The translations under genes were made by a program, and so were the position numbers. The notes under the pieces are model-generated. The model ran no database searches and was not told the DNA's origin. It saw only the letters and a list, made by a program, of their open reading frames with translations. A stretch of DNA of 18,505 bases, from the NCBI GenBank assembly GCA_002346435.1, contig DDZT01000133.1, positions 10,933 to 29,437 on the forward strand, read 5' to 3'. How positions within the stretch are numbered: position 1 is the first letter of the stretch; each line of letters starts with the position of its first letter. Below, piece by piece: positions 1-8,287 of this stretch. This DNA comes from Anaerolineales bacterium UBA3001 (GTDB taxonomy: Bacteria > Chloroflexota > Anaerolineae > Anaerolineales > UBA11657).

Positions 1-1
1 A

Positions 2-148
2 TTGAGATTGCTGGATGAAAAAAACCGCTATCATATGCGCGAGGACGAAATTGATACTCAGTTTTCACCAGGTTTAGTAGCTGAACAATACGAGAGTTTG
101 TTTCACGAGCTTTTAATATCCAAACGCAAGCAAGTTAAAACCATTTGA
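2..148 (+). CDS. C-terminal tail of a probable glycosyltransferase (partial)
   Basis: The reading frame is open from base 2 to a TGA at 146-148, giving 48 residues of a protein that begins outside the window. The tail has the pattern FSPGLVAEQYESLF, which resembles the last helix of GT4-type (group 1) glycosyltransferases, where a segment of this kind packs back on the N-terminal domain. It is followed by a lysine-rich end. The stop overlaps the TTG start of the methyltransferase gene in a TTGA arrangement, so the two are probably translationally coupled in one operon. No catalytic region is visible, so the GT4 assignment rests on this short tail and the glycan-gene context. It could be another cytoplasmic enzyme. 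Confidence 0.5.
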   Translation: MRLLDEKNRYHMREDEIDTQFSPGLVAEQYESLFHELLISKRKQVKTI

Positions 149-1017
149 TTCGAACGATATTTTGGCTGAATAAATTAATATATCAAAGGTTTATGTATCC
201 AGAAGACGATATTTTAAATAGGCAATTGAAAGAAATACCCGCATTTCGCGCATTGCTTCGATCTGTTGAGGCACGGATGTTCATGGGGATTGAATTTCCG
301 GAGCCAGTTTTGGACTTTGGATGTGGTGATGGATACTTTGGAGAGATTGCCCTTTCACGCTTTAATGCTATAGGAATCGATCCTAACAAATCATCGTTAG
401 ATGAAGCTGATATCAGGAAATGTTATACCGCTCTTGTACAGGCTGATGATCGAGGTTTACCATTTGGTTCAGGGTCATTTAATAGTGCTTTATGCAATTC
501 AGTCCTAGAGCATATACCAAATGTGGAGGGTGCTCTTTCTGAAATACGCAGGGTGTTGAATCCGGGATGCACATTTGTATTTACTGTGCCTAGTGATTAC
601 TTTAGACAGTTTCTGGCAATCAAGTTAATCCTACAAAAATACAGATTGAATCGATTGGCTGGTTATTACGAGAGATTTTTTGATAGGGTCTCCCGGCATC
701 AACATTACTACACTCCAGCAGAATGGAAGGTGCTTTTGCATAATGCGGGCTTCGCTATGGAAACTTGTACATATTATTGCTCCAAATCTGCATTGCAGGC
801 GATAGAATTGGGCCATTATTTTGGTCTACCTTCTCTTTTGGCAAGAAAATTGACAGGAAAGTGGATATTGTCTAAAAGGTGGATGAATCTAAGTTTGACC
901 GACAAGATATTTCGGCGCCACTATGAAGAAAAATTACCCAAGCATGGAGCATATATGATGATAGTTGCTAGGCATACAGGGGATAAGGTGGCTTCTAGTT
1001 ATATTGAGGCTGCTTAG
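145..1017 (+). CDS. class I SAM-dependent methyltransferase (Methyltransf_11-like)
   Basis: This is a predicted soluble class I SAM-dependent methyltransferase. Motif I, the glycine-rich SAM loop, is VLDFGCGDGYFG at about residues 55-66. The acidic residue after strand 2 is in GIDP (D79). The region LPFGSGSFNSALCNSVLEHI (about 105-124) carries the post-motif I and motif II pattern typical of Methyltransf_11, and EIRRVLNPGCTFVFTVPSDYF-type sequence follows (about 133-152). The C-terminal 140 residues probably contribute to the acceptor site; the substrate is unknown. The longest frame starts with TTG at 145, overlapping the preceding stop by four bases. An ATG at 193 (M17) with AAGG just upstream is a possible alternative. 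Between a glycosyltransferase tail and membrane glycan genes, the natural guess is modification of a sugar, lipid carrier or glycan end, but the sequence does not prove this. Confidence 0.85.
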   Translation: MIRTIFWLNKLIYQRFMYPEDDILNRQLKEIPAFRALLRSVEARMFMGIEFPEPVLDFGCGDGYFGEIALSRFNAIGIDPNKSSLDEADIRKCYTALVQADDRGLPFGSGSFNSALCNSVLEHIPNVEGALSEIRRVLNPGCTFVFTVPSDYFRQFLAIKLILQKYRLNRLAGYYERFFDRVSRHQHYYTPAEWKVLLHNAGFAMETCTYYCSKSALQAIELGHYFGLPSLLARKLTGKWILSKRWMNLSLTDKIFRRHYEEKLPKHGAYMMIVARHTGDKVASSYIEAA

Positions 1018-1025
1018 TTTATTCC

Positions 1026-4000
1026 ATGAGCAAACTATTTTTAGTGCTGTATCAGATTAGTGAATCCAAGTGGTATGGCCGATTGTTTTCTAGACTGGTC
1101 TTGGCCCTTGCTTTAATTTCTATATCTGGATATTTCCGGTTCATTGGTATTAATTGGGACGATCTGCATCATTTGCATCCTGATGAGCGATTTTTGACTA
1201 TGGTGGCTACCGGTATCAGTCCGGTTGATGATGGATGGAAGTCTTATTTTGACTCTAGTACATCTAGTTTGAACCCGTACAACCGAGGGTTTGGTTTTTT
1301 TGTATATGGTACTGCGCCTATATTTTTCGTGCGTTATTTGGCTGAGTTGATTAACCATTTTGGATTACAGCTTACAAATCTTTGGGCTGACGGATACCTT
1401 CAGTTAGGTAGTGGTTATGATCAAATCCATTTAGTAGGAAGGATTGTATCTGGAATATGTGATGTCACATCTGGGCTTATTCTGTATTTGATTGGATCCC
1501 TTCTGTACGGACGACGCGTTGGGATTTTAGCATCTTTATTGTATGCCGGCACAGTCGCTCTTGTGCAACAGGCACATTTTTTTACTGTAGATTCTGCGGC
1601 GAATTTGTTTGTCGCTGCAGCGATATTGTTTGCAGTTAGGATAGCCAAATTTGATGGAATTTATAATTACGTTTCATTTAGTGTTGTGCTTGGAGTCGCT
1701 ATAGCGTCAAGAATAAACCTGGTGTCTCTGGTTATATTAATGCCTCTGGCTACATTTTGTAACTATACAAATATCAAGGCACGGATTTGGTCAAAGTTCC
1801 CAGTTGCGTCGATTTCCCTAAGATATGCTCTTGTTGTAGTGCTAACGTTTCTTGTCTTTAGGATATTACAACCATATGCTTTTGTAGGTCCGTCTGTCTT
1901 GGATATCGGACCTAATATGCAATGGGTTGAAAATATGATCGAGATAAGAGGCCAGATGAGCGGAGAGGTGGATTTTCCTCCTAATCATCAATGGACTAAT
2001 CGTAAGGCATTGGTGTTTCCATGGGTAAATATGGTGAGATGGGGTATGGGACCAGCATTAGGTGTAACGGCATGGTTTGGGTTATTACTGGCAAGTCTGC
2101 AAATATATAGACAGAAAGGTGAATGGGTATGGCATGTTGTGCCTGTGGTGTGGAGCATTGTGTACTTCTTGTGGCAGGGCACACAATGGGTGAAACCTAT
2201 ACGGTACTTTTTACCTGTTTATCCAACTCTAATATTACTGGCTGCCTGGATATTAGTTAAGCTTCTTGACTTTGATGTAAGCAAGCATTTAAGTAGGATA
2301 GCCTTTTTAACTAGGAAATCAGTGTTGTTTGCGACTTATATAGTAGTTACTGGTGTAATTGCAAGTACTTTGTTGTATGCATTTGCATTTACCCGTATTT
2401 ACACACGTCCGGTAACACGTGTGTCTGCTAGTGAATGGATTTATCAGAAAGTTCCAGGCCCTTTTACTGTAGTTGTTGAAAGTAAAGATGAAACTAGTGT
2501 GCAACCCTTGCCCATGCCGGTTGGATTTATATATGAGAATGGTGATAGTTACTCCCTGATGTTTATTCCTAAAATAAGCGGGTTGATTTCTACAGTGAAA
2601 ATTGGTCATATCGGAGATGTGACTAATGATGACGGACTAGAAGTCTTTCATGTGGCTTTATCTCAAGCAGCTTATATCGATGATGTTTTAGGAGAAGTAA
2701 TTTTGGAAGGGAATTTTGCGTCAAATCCAGAGCGCTCCTTAACGTTCGACCCTCCTATCTATGTTGAGAAAGGAGTTCAGTATGCATTGAGCAGTCGGGC
2801 AATGTCTGGAGGCCCAATAGCAATTAGTGGTGCACAATTGGTGAATGAGTCTAGCTGGGACGATGGTCTTCCACTGAGGATTGATGGATATGATGGGTAC
2901 GGTGGTATATATGTTGGACACAATTTGGAGTTGTATTGGAATGACAACGAAAGTAAGCGTAACCATATTATCAAGACACTAGATATGGGCGACTACGTGG
3001 TGATCTCTTCTAATAGGCAATACGATTCCATAACTAGATTGCCGAGGCGGTATCCTCTAACCATAGCTTATTACAACGCTTTATTTTCTGGAGAACTTGG
3101 ATATGAAATGGTCGCTGAGTTTGCCAGTCACCCCAATATCGGTAGTTGGATAATGCCTGATCAGCAGGCTGAAGAACCATTTACTGTATATGATCATCCA
3201 AAAGTATATATATTCAAGAAAACAGATGCTTTCTCAGTTGCAAATGTTCGTGATGTACTTGGTCAGGTTGACCTGAGTTCAGTTGTCTGGATGACACCTA
3301 AGCAAGTTACGCAGGCTCCTAATGTTTTGATGTTTGAGAACGATATTTCAGATGCGCAGCAAAAGGGCGGCACCTGGTCAAGGATGTTTGATAGATACAG
3401 TCTGCTAAATACTAATCATGCGTTAGGTGTAGTAGCTTGGTGGATCTTATTGTTATTGTTTGGTTGGCTAGTGTTTCCAATGACATTTCTGGCATTTGGG
3501 GGTCTGTCAGACAAAGGATATGCAATATCAAAAATTGTGTCGCTGCTAATTGTTGCTTGGTTGACATGGATTGTTGTCAGCCTGCGTTGGTTTCACTTCG
3601 ATCGCGGAACTATAATTGCTGTTATTGGAATATTGGTTATATTATCAGGGTACATTTATATAAATCACTATAAGGAAATTGGCAATTGGCTTATTGGTAA
3701 CAGAGAATATGTACTAAAAGTTGAATTACTATGGTTAGGTTTTTTTATACTTGATTTGCTCATAAGGCGTGGGAACCCTGACTTGTGGCATCCTGTCTAT
3801 GGGGGCGAGAAACCCATGGACTTTTCCTACTTTAATGCAGTCATTAAAAGCACATATTTTCCGCCTTATGATCCATGGTTTAGTGGTGGCTACATAAATT
3901 ATTATTATTTTGGCTATGTTATGGCTGCAATACCTACCAAGTTGCTAGGGATATTGCCTGCTATTACATACAATTTGTTGATTCCGACATTGTTTGCCAT

Positions 4001-5831
4001 GGCAGGAGTCGCAGCGTTTTGTGTGTCCTATAACCTTGCAGTTAAGATTCGGTCCAGAGAAAATAACGGAGTTCGATTGTCTCCTGTGCTTGCAGGCTAT
4101 TTAGGGGCAATTTTGATGGTAATAATGGGCAACTTAGGTCAGCCTGAGACTATATATAAGGGAATTAGTAGAATGGGTGACAATAATGGCCAACAGTTAG
4201 TAGATGGCTATCAAACTCCAGAGTTCATTCGTGGCATATACGAAGTATTTGCTAATAACCAAACTGTACCTATTGGTACCGGAGAGTGGTACTGGAACGC
4301 GACTCGTATCATTCCTCATTCAGCCAACGAATCGGGGCCAATAACTGAATTTCCCTTGTTTACATTTTTGTATGGTGATTTACATGCACACATGATGGCA
4401 CTACCGCTAACTTTGGTGGCATTAGCATGGTCCATTTCAGTAGTGTTTGGAACAGGCAAAGTAAGATCAAAGGTTGCATCTGTGATGCATTGGTGTTTAG
4501 GAGGTATTGTCATAGGGTCTCTCGCGGCTACAAACACTTGGGATTATCCTACATACATGTTGATTGGGTGCTGTGGAATTGTTTGGACGTATTTTGGTGC
4601 TCGCTATCGAGATGCTAATCTCAAAATATTTGTTGACGGCATAGGTGGTATATGCCTTCTAGTTATTCTTGCCTCCTTATTTTTTTTGCCTTATTCAGCA
4701 TGGTATGGGTCATCATATACTAAATTAGAAATTTGGCGTGGTTCAACAACTCCAATTGCATCCTACCTGCAAGTATATGGACTATTTTTATTTTTAGTTG
4801 GAGGCTTTCTGTTTGGTGAAACTCGTATTTGGATGCGCAAATATGATGGTGGCTACTTTGATAATAGAAACAAGTCGGCCAACATATTTTTTGTGAGCGT
4901 TATTTTTCTGGTAGTAATAATCGGTTTGGGATTGTATGTCTTTGGGATAGTAGTAGCACCATTAGTGTTAGCATTTGTTGTGTGGTGCTTTTTTCTGATG
5001 ATTATACCTGAACAGAGTTCTGGTAAGAGAATATGTTTGGGGTTAACAATTGTATCTCTGTTGCTTACATTGTTCGTTGAGTGTGTACGGCTTGGTGGCG
5101 ATATAGGGCGTATGAACACTGTGTTTAAATTTTACTTGCAGGCTTGGACTTTATTCAGTGTTGTTGGAGGAGTTGCATTGTCTTGGACTATAGGGCAAAC
5201 AAAGAAATGGAGATACAGCGCAAGGATAGTTTGGTGTGTACCGTTATTAATTTTGATTCTGATGTCAATATCTTATTCTATTCTTGCAATACCAGCCAAA
5301 ACTCGCGATAAGATGGCAGTGGCAAGTCCAGCAAGTTTAGATGGTATGGAGTTTCTGCAATATGCAACTTATCAAGATAAAGGAAAATCAATTTCACTGA
5401 AAGCTGATTATGATGCGATAAGTTGGATGCAGGACAATGTTGTTGGTTCTCCTGTAATTGTTGAAGCTCATGCACCAGAATATAGGTTAGGGTCTCGTTA
5501 TACGGTTTATACTGGATTGCCCGGAGTAGTTGGGTGGAACTGGCATCAACGTCAGCAGCGCGCATCTACACCTCCTAATTTAGTGACTGATAGGGTGGAA
5601 GAAATCAATGCGTTTTATTCGAATGTTGATATTGGCGAAGCACTAGAATTCCTTGATCGGTATTCTGTTAAGTATGTCGTTGTAGGTGATTACGAGTTGG
5701 TGTATTACCCATTGGAAGGTGTGGATAAGTTTCGACGGATGGTCGACATGAACTTGTTGCATGTAGCCTATAAAAATGATGGTGTCGTCATATATGAGTA
5801 TGATGCTAATGTCAGGATGAGGTCCGATTGA
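1026..5831 (+). CDS. giant GT39-like / DUF2298 (Chlor_Arch_YYY) fusion membrane protein
   Basis: The 1601-residue polytopic protein has three parts. Residues 1-460 look like a GT-C/GT39 (ArnT/PMT-like) glycosyltransferase: the first external loop has HPDERF with the DE pair at 53-54, then YGTAP near 94-98, and later QQAHFFTVDS (181-190), a PMT-like signature. Residues 470-790 are mainly soluble, with a beta-rich insert and an end of the type EPFTVYDHPKVYIFKK. Residues 820-1600 form a DUF2298 domain with EKPMDF (928-933), YINYYYFG (956-963), GDLHAH (1117-1122), NTWDYP (1170-1175) and GRMNTVFKFY (1361-1370), each matched in the next gene. The expected role is transfer of a lipid-linked sugar at the outer membrane face; the DUF2298 function is unknown. 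The ATG at 1026 has only a distant GAGG (1006-1009). The stop TGA shares its last base with the next gene's ATG. Confidence 0.85.
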   Translation: MSKLFLVLYQISESKWYGRLFSRLVLALALISISGYFRFIGINWDDLHHLHPDERFLTMVATGISPVDDGWKSYFDSSTSSLNPYNRGFGFFVYGTAPIFFVRYLAELINHFGLQLTNLWADGYLQLGSGYDQIHLVGRIVSGICDVTSGLILYLIGSLLYGRRVGILASLLYAGTVALVQQAHFFTVDSAANLFVAAAILFAVRIAKFDGIYNYVSFSVVLGVAIASRINLVSLVILMPLATFCNYTNIKARIWSKFPVASISLRYALVVVLTFLVFRILQPYAFVGPSVLDIGPNMQWVENMIEIRGQMSGEVDFPPNHQWTNRKALVFPWVNMVRWGMGPALGVTAWFGLLLASLQIYRQKGEWVWHVVPVVWSIVYFLWQGTQWVKPIRYFLPVYPTLILLAAWILVKLLDFDVSKHLSRIAFLTRKSVLFATYIVVTGVIASTLLYAFAFTRIYTRPVTRVSASEWIYQKVPGPFTVVVESKDETSVQPLPMPVGFIYENGDSYSLMFIPKISGLISTVKIGHIGDVTNDDGLEVFHVALSQAAYIDDVLGEVILEGNFASNPERSLTFDPPIYVEKGVQYALSSRAMSGGPIAISGAQLVNESSWDDGLPLRIDGYDGYGGIYVGHNLELYWNDNESKRNHIIKTLDMGDYVVISSNRQYDSITRLPRRYPLTIAYYNALFSGELGYEMVAEFASHPNIGSWIMPDQQAEEPFTVYDHPKVYIFKKTDAFSVANVRDVLGQVDLSSVVWMTPKQVTQAPNVLMFENDISDAQQKGGTWSRMFDRYSLLNTNHALGVVAWWILLLLFGWLVFPMTFLAFGGLSDKGYAISKIVSLLIVAWLTWIVVSLRWFHFDRGTIIAVIGILVILSGYIYINHYKEIGNWLIGNREYVLKVELLWLGFFILDLLIRRGNPDLWHPVYGGEKPMDFSYFNAVIKSTYFPPYDPWFSGGYINYYYFGYVMAAIPTKLLGILPAITYNLLIPTLFAMAGVAAFCVSYNLAVKIRSRENNGVRLSPVLAGYLGAILMVIMGNLGQPETIYKGISRMGDNNGQQLVDGYQTPEFIRGIYEVFANNQTVPIGTGEWYWNATRIIPHSANESGPITEFPLFTFLYGDLHAHMMALPLTLVALAWSISVVFGTGKVRSKVASVMHWCLGGIVIGSLAATNTWDYPTYMLIGCCGIVWTYFGARYRDANLKIFVDGIGGICLLVILASLFFLPYSAWYGSSYTKLEIWRGSTTPIASYLQVYGLFLFLVGGFLFGETRIWMRKYDGGYFDNRNKSANIFFVSVIFLVVIIGLGLYVFGIVVAPLVLAFVVWCFFLMIIPEQSSGKRICLGLTIVSLLLTLFVECVRLGGDIGRMNTVFKFYLQAWTLFSVVGGVALSWTIGQTKKWRYSARIVWCVPLLILILMSISYSILAIPAKTRDKMAVASPASLDGMEFLQYATYQDKGKSISLKADYDAISWMQDNVVGSPVIVEAHAPEYRLGSRYTVYTGLPGVVGWNWHQRQQRASTPPNLVTDRVEEINAFYSNVDIGEALEFLDRYSVKYVVVGDYELVYYPLEGVDKFRRMVDMNLLHVAYKNDGVVIYEYDANVRMRSD
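5819..5822 (+). promoter_or_regulatory. ribosome binding site fixing the start of the second DUF2298 gene
   Basis: GAGG lies eight bases before the ATG at 5831 and inside the last codons of the upstream gene. It supports ATG 5831, in a TGATG stop/start overlap, over the TTG at 5828. Confidence 0.5.
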
Positions 5832-8287
5832 TGATTGAAGTCTTAGCCTGCTTGTACTGGTGGGCAATTGCAACTTTCTGTGGATTACTAGTATGGCCTC
5901 TTACATTTCGTATGTTAGAAAATCTACATGATCATGGTTATGCTGTTTGTAGGGCAGCGGGCCTTCTGGTGGTAGGATATATTTTTTGGATTTTGAGTTC
6001 CTTAGGCTATCTCAAGCTAAATCCAAATGGAATTTTGGTTGCTTTTGTAATTTGCGGTATTGTGGGATGGCGCTTTGGTAAAATTGGCGATGCTTTTATT
6101 TGGATCCGGAAAAATAGACGTTATGCACTTATCACCGAAAGTTTATTTATTATTACATTTGGTTTTTGGGCCTACATAAGGTGTCTTAATCCGGACATAT
6201 TAGGCACTGAAAAACCAATGGAATTTGCATTTATGAATTCTATATTGCGTAATGGGGCTATGCCCCCGGAAGATCCTTGGTTGTCAGGCTATGCAATAAG
6301 TTACTATTACTTCGGGTATGTAATCATAGGTTTAGTGACAAGCTTAAGTGGAGTGATGTCATCTGTAGGATTCAACTTGGGTCTGGCTTTAGTTTTTGGA
6401 CTTACAGCTATGAGTGTCTTTGGTCTAAGCTATAACCTGATTGCTCATACGTTCGATAACAAATCAAAAGATATTCGTCAAAACAAACGACCGACTATGG
6501 CAAGTCCGGTTGTAGGGGCTATTATGGCGCCTTTAATTGGTCTGTTCAGCGGAAATCTAAATGGCCTATTAGAAGTCCTTCATCAACGTGGTATTGGTAC
6601 GGGTGAATTCTGGCGCTGGTTAGATATTAAGTGGATTGACTATGTTCCATCGTTTAGCAACTTGTGGATGCCTGAGCGATATTTATGGTGGTGGCAAGCA
6701 TCGCGCGTTATCCGGGACAGGAATGTTGATGGGTCTGTAATGTCGTTGGAGCCAATTACTGAATTTCCATTTTTTTCATTTTTGTTGGGTGATTTGCACC
6801 CTCATCTGTTGGCGTTGCCATTTGTTGTGCTTTCTATATATGTTGCGCTTCAGTTATATTTTGGGAATATCAAAATTGCGGCGGAATTAATAAAACGAGA
6901 TCCTAATTCAAGGAACCCGCTGGTAGATATTGATGTGGGCAGACTTCTTTTTTTTGGATTGATTATAGGAGGATTGTCTTTCCTCAATACCTGGGACTAT
7001 CCCATATATTTATTTGTATGCTCGGCTGCATACTTGTTAGGTAGAAAGAGGATTGGTCTAGGAAATCTTATCATAATAGGTATGCTCGTCATCGTAAGTA
7101 TTTTGCTGTATTGGCCGTTCTATATCGGTTTCCAGTCACAGGCGGCAGGTGTTCTGCCGAATGTTTTTTATCCAACTCGCATCGAGCAATTCATGGTGAT
7201 GTTCGGTGTTCTCTTGGTGCCTGTAGTTGGGTGGCTGATATGGGAGACCATAAAGCATAGAGATTGGATCAAATGGAGATTGGGGGTATATGTTGGTATC
7301 GGCACTTTGATGTTCTTGATATTAGCTAGTGTAGCTCTATCAACTTTGATTTTTACTCAGGCAGGGTTAGAAGGAGTTAAATACTCGATTTTCGGAGTAT
7401 TATCGGGAGAAGCAGTTATATCAGAGGTTGCAAAACGAAGAATTATTGAAGACCCATGGACTGCTGTGTTTTTGACTGCTATATTAGTTGTGTGTGCGAG
7501 CCTCGCCATGAGTATTGTCAATACATCTCGCGTAAAACCAAGAGTGCGGGCGTTTGTGTTGTTATTATTATTTACCGGTTGTTTGTTAACGCTTGCACCT
7601 GAATTTCTCTTTTTGCGTGATAGTTTTGGTGCCCGAATGAACACTGTTTTTAAGTTTTACTATCAGGCATGGATGCTCTGGTCTATCGTAGCTTCTTATG
7701 GCATATGGCGTGTTAGTTATTATGGTAGATCAGGTGTGGCTGTGTTGTATGGCACTTTTGTGTATGTTGTGTTGTGTTCTGGGTTGATATACAGCGTGTT
7801 TTCTTTATGGTCCAAAACTCAGGGTTTTAGTGGTGCTACAATCGTCGGTGACAATAGGATTTTTACATTAGATGGTACTGCATACCTTCAGGAAGCAAAT
7901 AAATCAGATTATGACGCAATTAAATGGATAAATCACTTTCTGTATGATGATGGTGTGATCGCTGAAGCTATAGGTGGCAGTTATAGCGAATATGCTAGGA
8001 TATCTACTCATACGGGTTTGACGACGGTTTTAGGATGGCCTGGTCATGAATTGCAATGGCGCGGCGGATATGATGAAATAGATGGTAGAGAAAGTGCGAT
8101 TGAGACTCTTTATTCGACTAAAGATTGGGTGGTTGCTTCGGATATTATGTCCCGATATGCAATTAAGTACGTGTACTTAGGTAGGTTAGAGCGTAGAGAT
8201 TATCCAGCGCATGGATTCGCAAAATTTGAAAGTCACATGAATAAGATATATACCAATGAGACAGTTGATATTTATGAGCTTGATTAG
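5831..8287 (+). CDS. DUF2298 (Chlor_Arch_YYY) integral membrane protein
   Basis: The 818-residue hydrophobic protein consists almost entirely of one Chlor_Arch_YYY/DUF2298 unit and is colinear with the C-terminal half of the preceding gene. Shared blocks are GTEKPMEF (about 128-135), ISYYYFGY (about 156-163), GDLHPH (320-325), NTWDYP (386-391), RMNTVFKFYYQAW (from 602) and a C-terminal soluble part with DYDAIKWI. The family's length range is roughly 700-900 residues, so this looks complete. Its biochemical role is unknown; conserved acid, His and Tyr positions in predicted external loops suggest a membrane-embedded transferase rather than a simple transporter, but that is inference. ATG 5831 is preferred because GAGG lies eight bases upstream and TGATG coupling is common. 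The 3' end overlaps the next gene. Confidence 0.88.
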   Translation: MIEVLACLYWWAIATFCGLLVWPLTFRMLENLHDHGYAVCRAAGLLVVGYIFWILSSLGYLKLNPNGILVAFVICGIVGWRFGKIGDAFIWIRKNRRYALITESLFIITFGFWAYIRCLNPDILGTEKPMEFAFMNSILRNGAMPPEDPWLSGYAISYYYFGYVIIGLVTSLSGVMSSVGFNLGLALVFGLTAMSVFGLSYNLIAHTFDNKSKDIRQNKRPTMASPVVGAIMAPLIGLFSGNLNGLLEVLHQRGIGTGEFWRWLDIKWIDYVPSFSNLWMPERYLWWWQASRVIRDRNVDGSVMSLEPITEFPFFSFLLGDLHPHLLALPFVVLSIYVALQLYFGNIKIAAELIKRDPNSRNPLVDIDVGRLLFFGLIIGGLSFLNTWDYPIYLFVCSAAYLLGRKRIGLGNLIIIGMLVIVSILLYWPFYIGFQSQAAGVLPNVFYPTRIEQFMVMFGVLLVPVVGWLIWETIKHRDWIKWRLGVYVGIGTLMFLILASVALSTLIFTQAGLEGVKYSIFGVLSGEAVISEVAKRRIIEDPWTAVFLTAILVVCASLAMSIVNTSRVKPRVRAFVLLLLFTGCLLTLAPEFLFLRDSFGARMNTVFKFYYQAWMLWSIVASYGIWRVSYYGRSGVAVLYGTFVYVVLCSGLIYSVFSLWSKTQGFSGATIVGDNRIFTLDGTAYLQEANKSDYDAIKWINHFLYDDGVIAEAIGGSYSEYARISTHTGLTTVLGWPGHELQWRGGYDEIDGRESAIETLYSTKDWVVASDIMSRYAIKYVYLGRLERRDYPAHGFAKFESHMNKIYTNETVDIYELD

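Noticed and set aside
2319..2609. 96-codon open frame on the minus strand
   Set aside because: It is antisense to the large GT39/DUF2298 gene, Asn/Thr/Ser/Tyr-rich and without family resemblance, as expected of an antisense shadow.
5828..5833. TTG 5828 as start of the second DUF2298 gene
   Set aside because: ATG 5831 directly follows it, gives the usual TGATG coupling and is correctly spaced from GAGG at 5819-5822.
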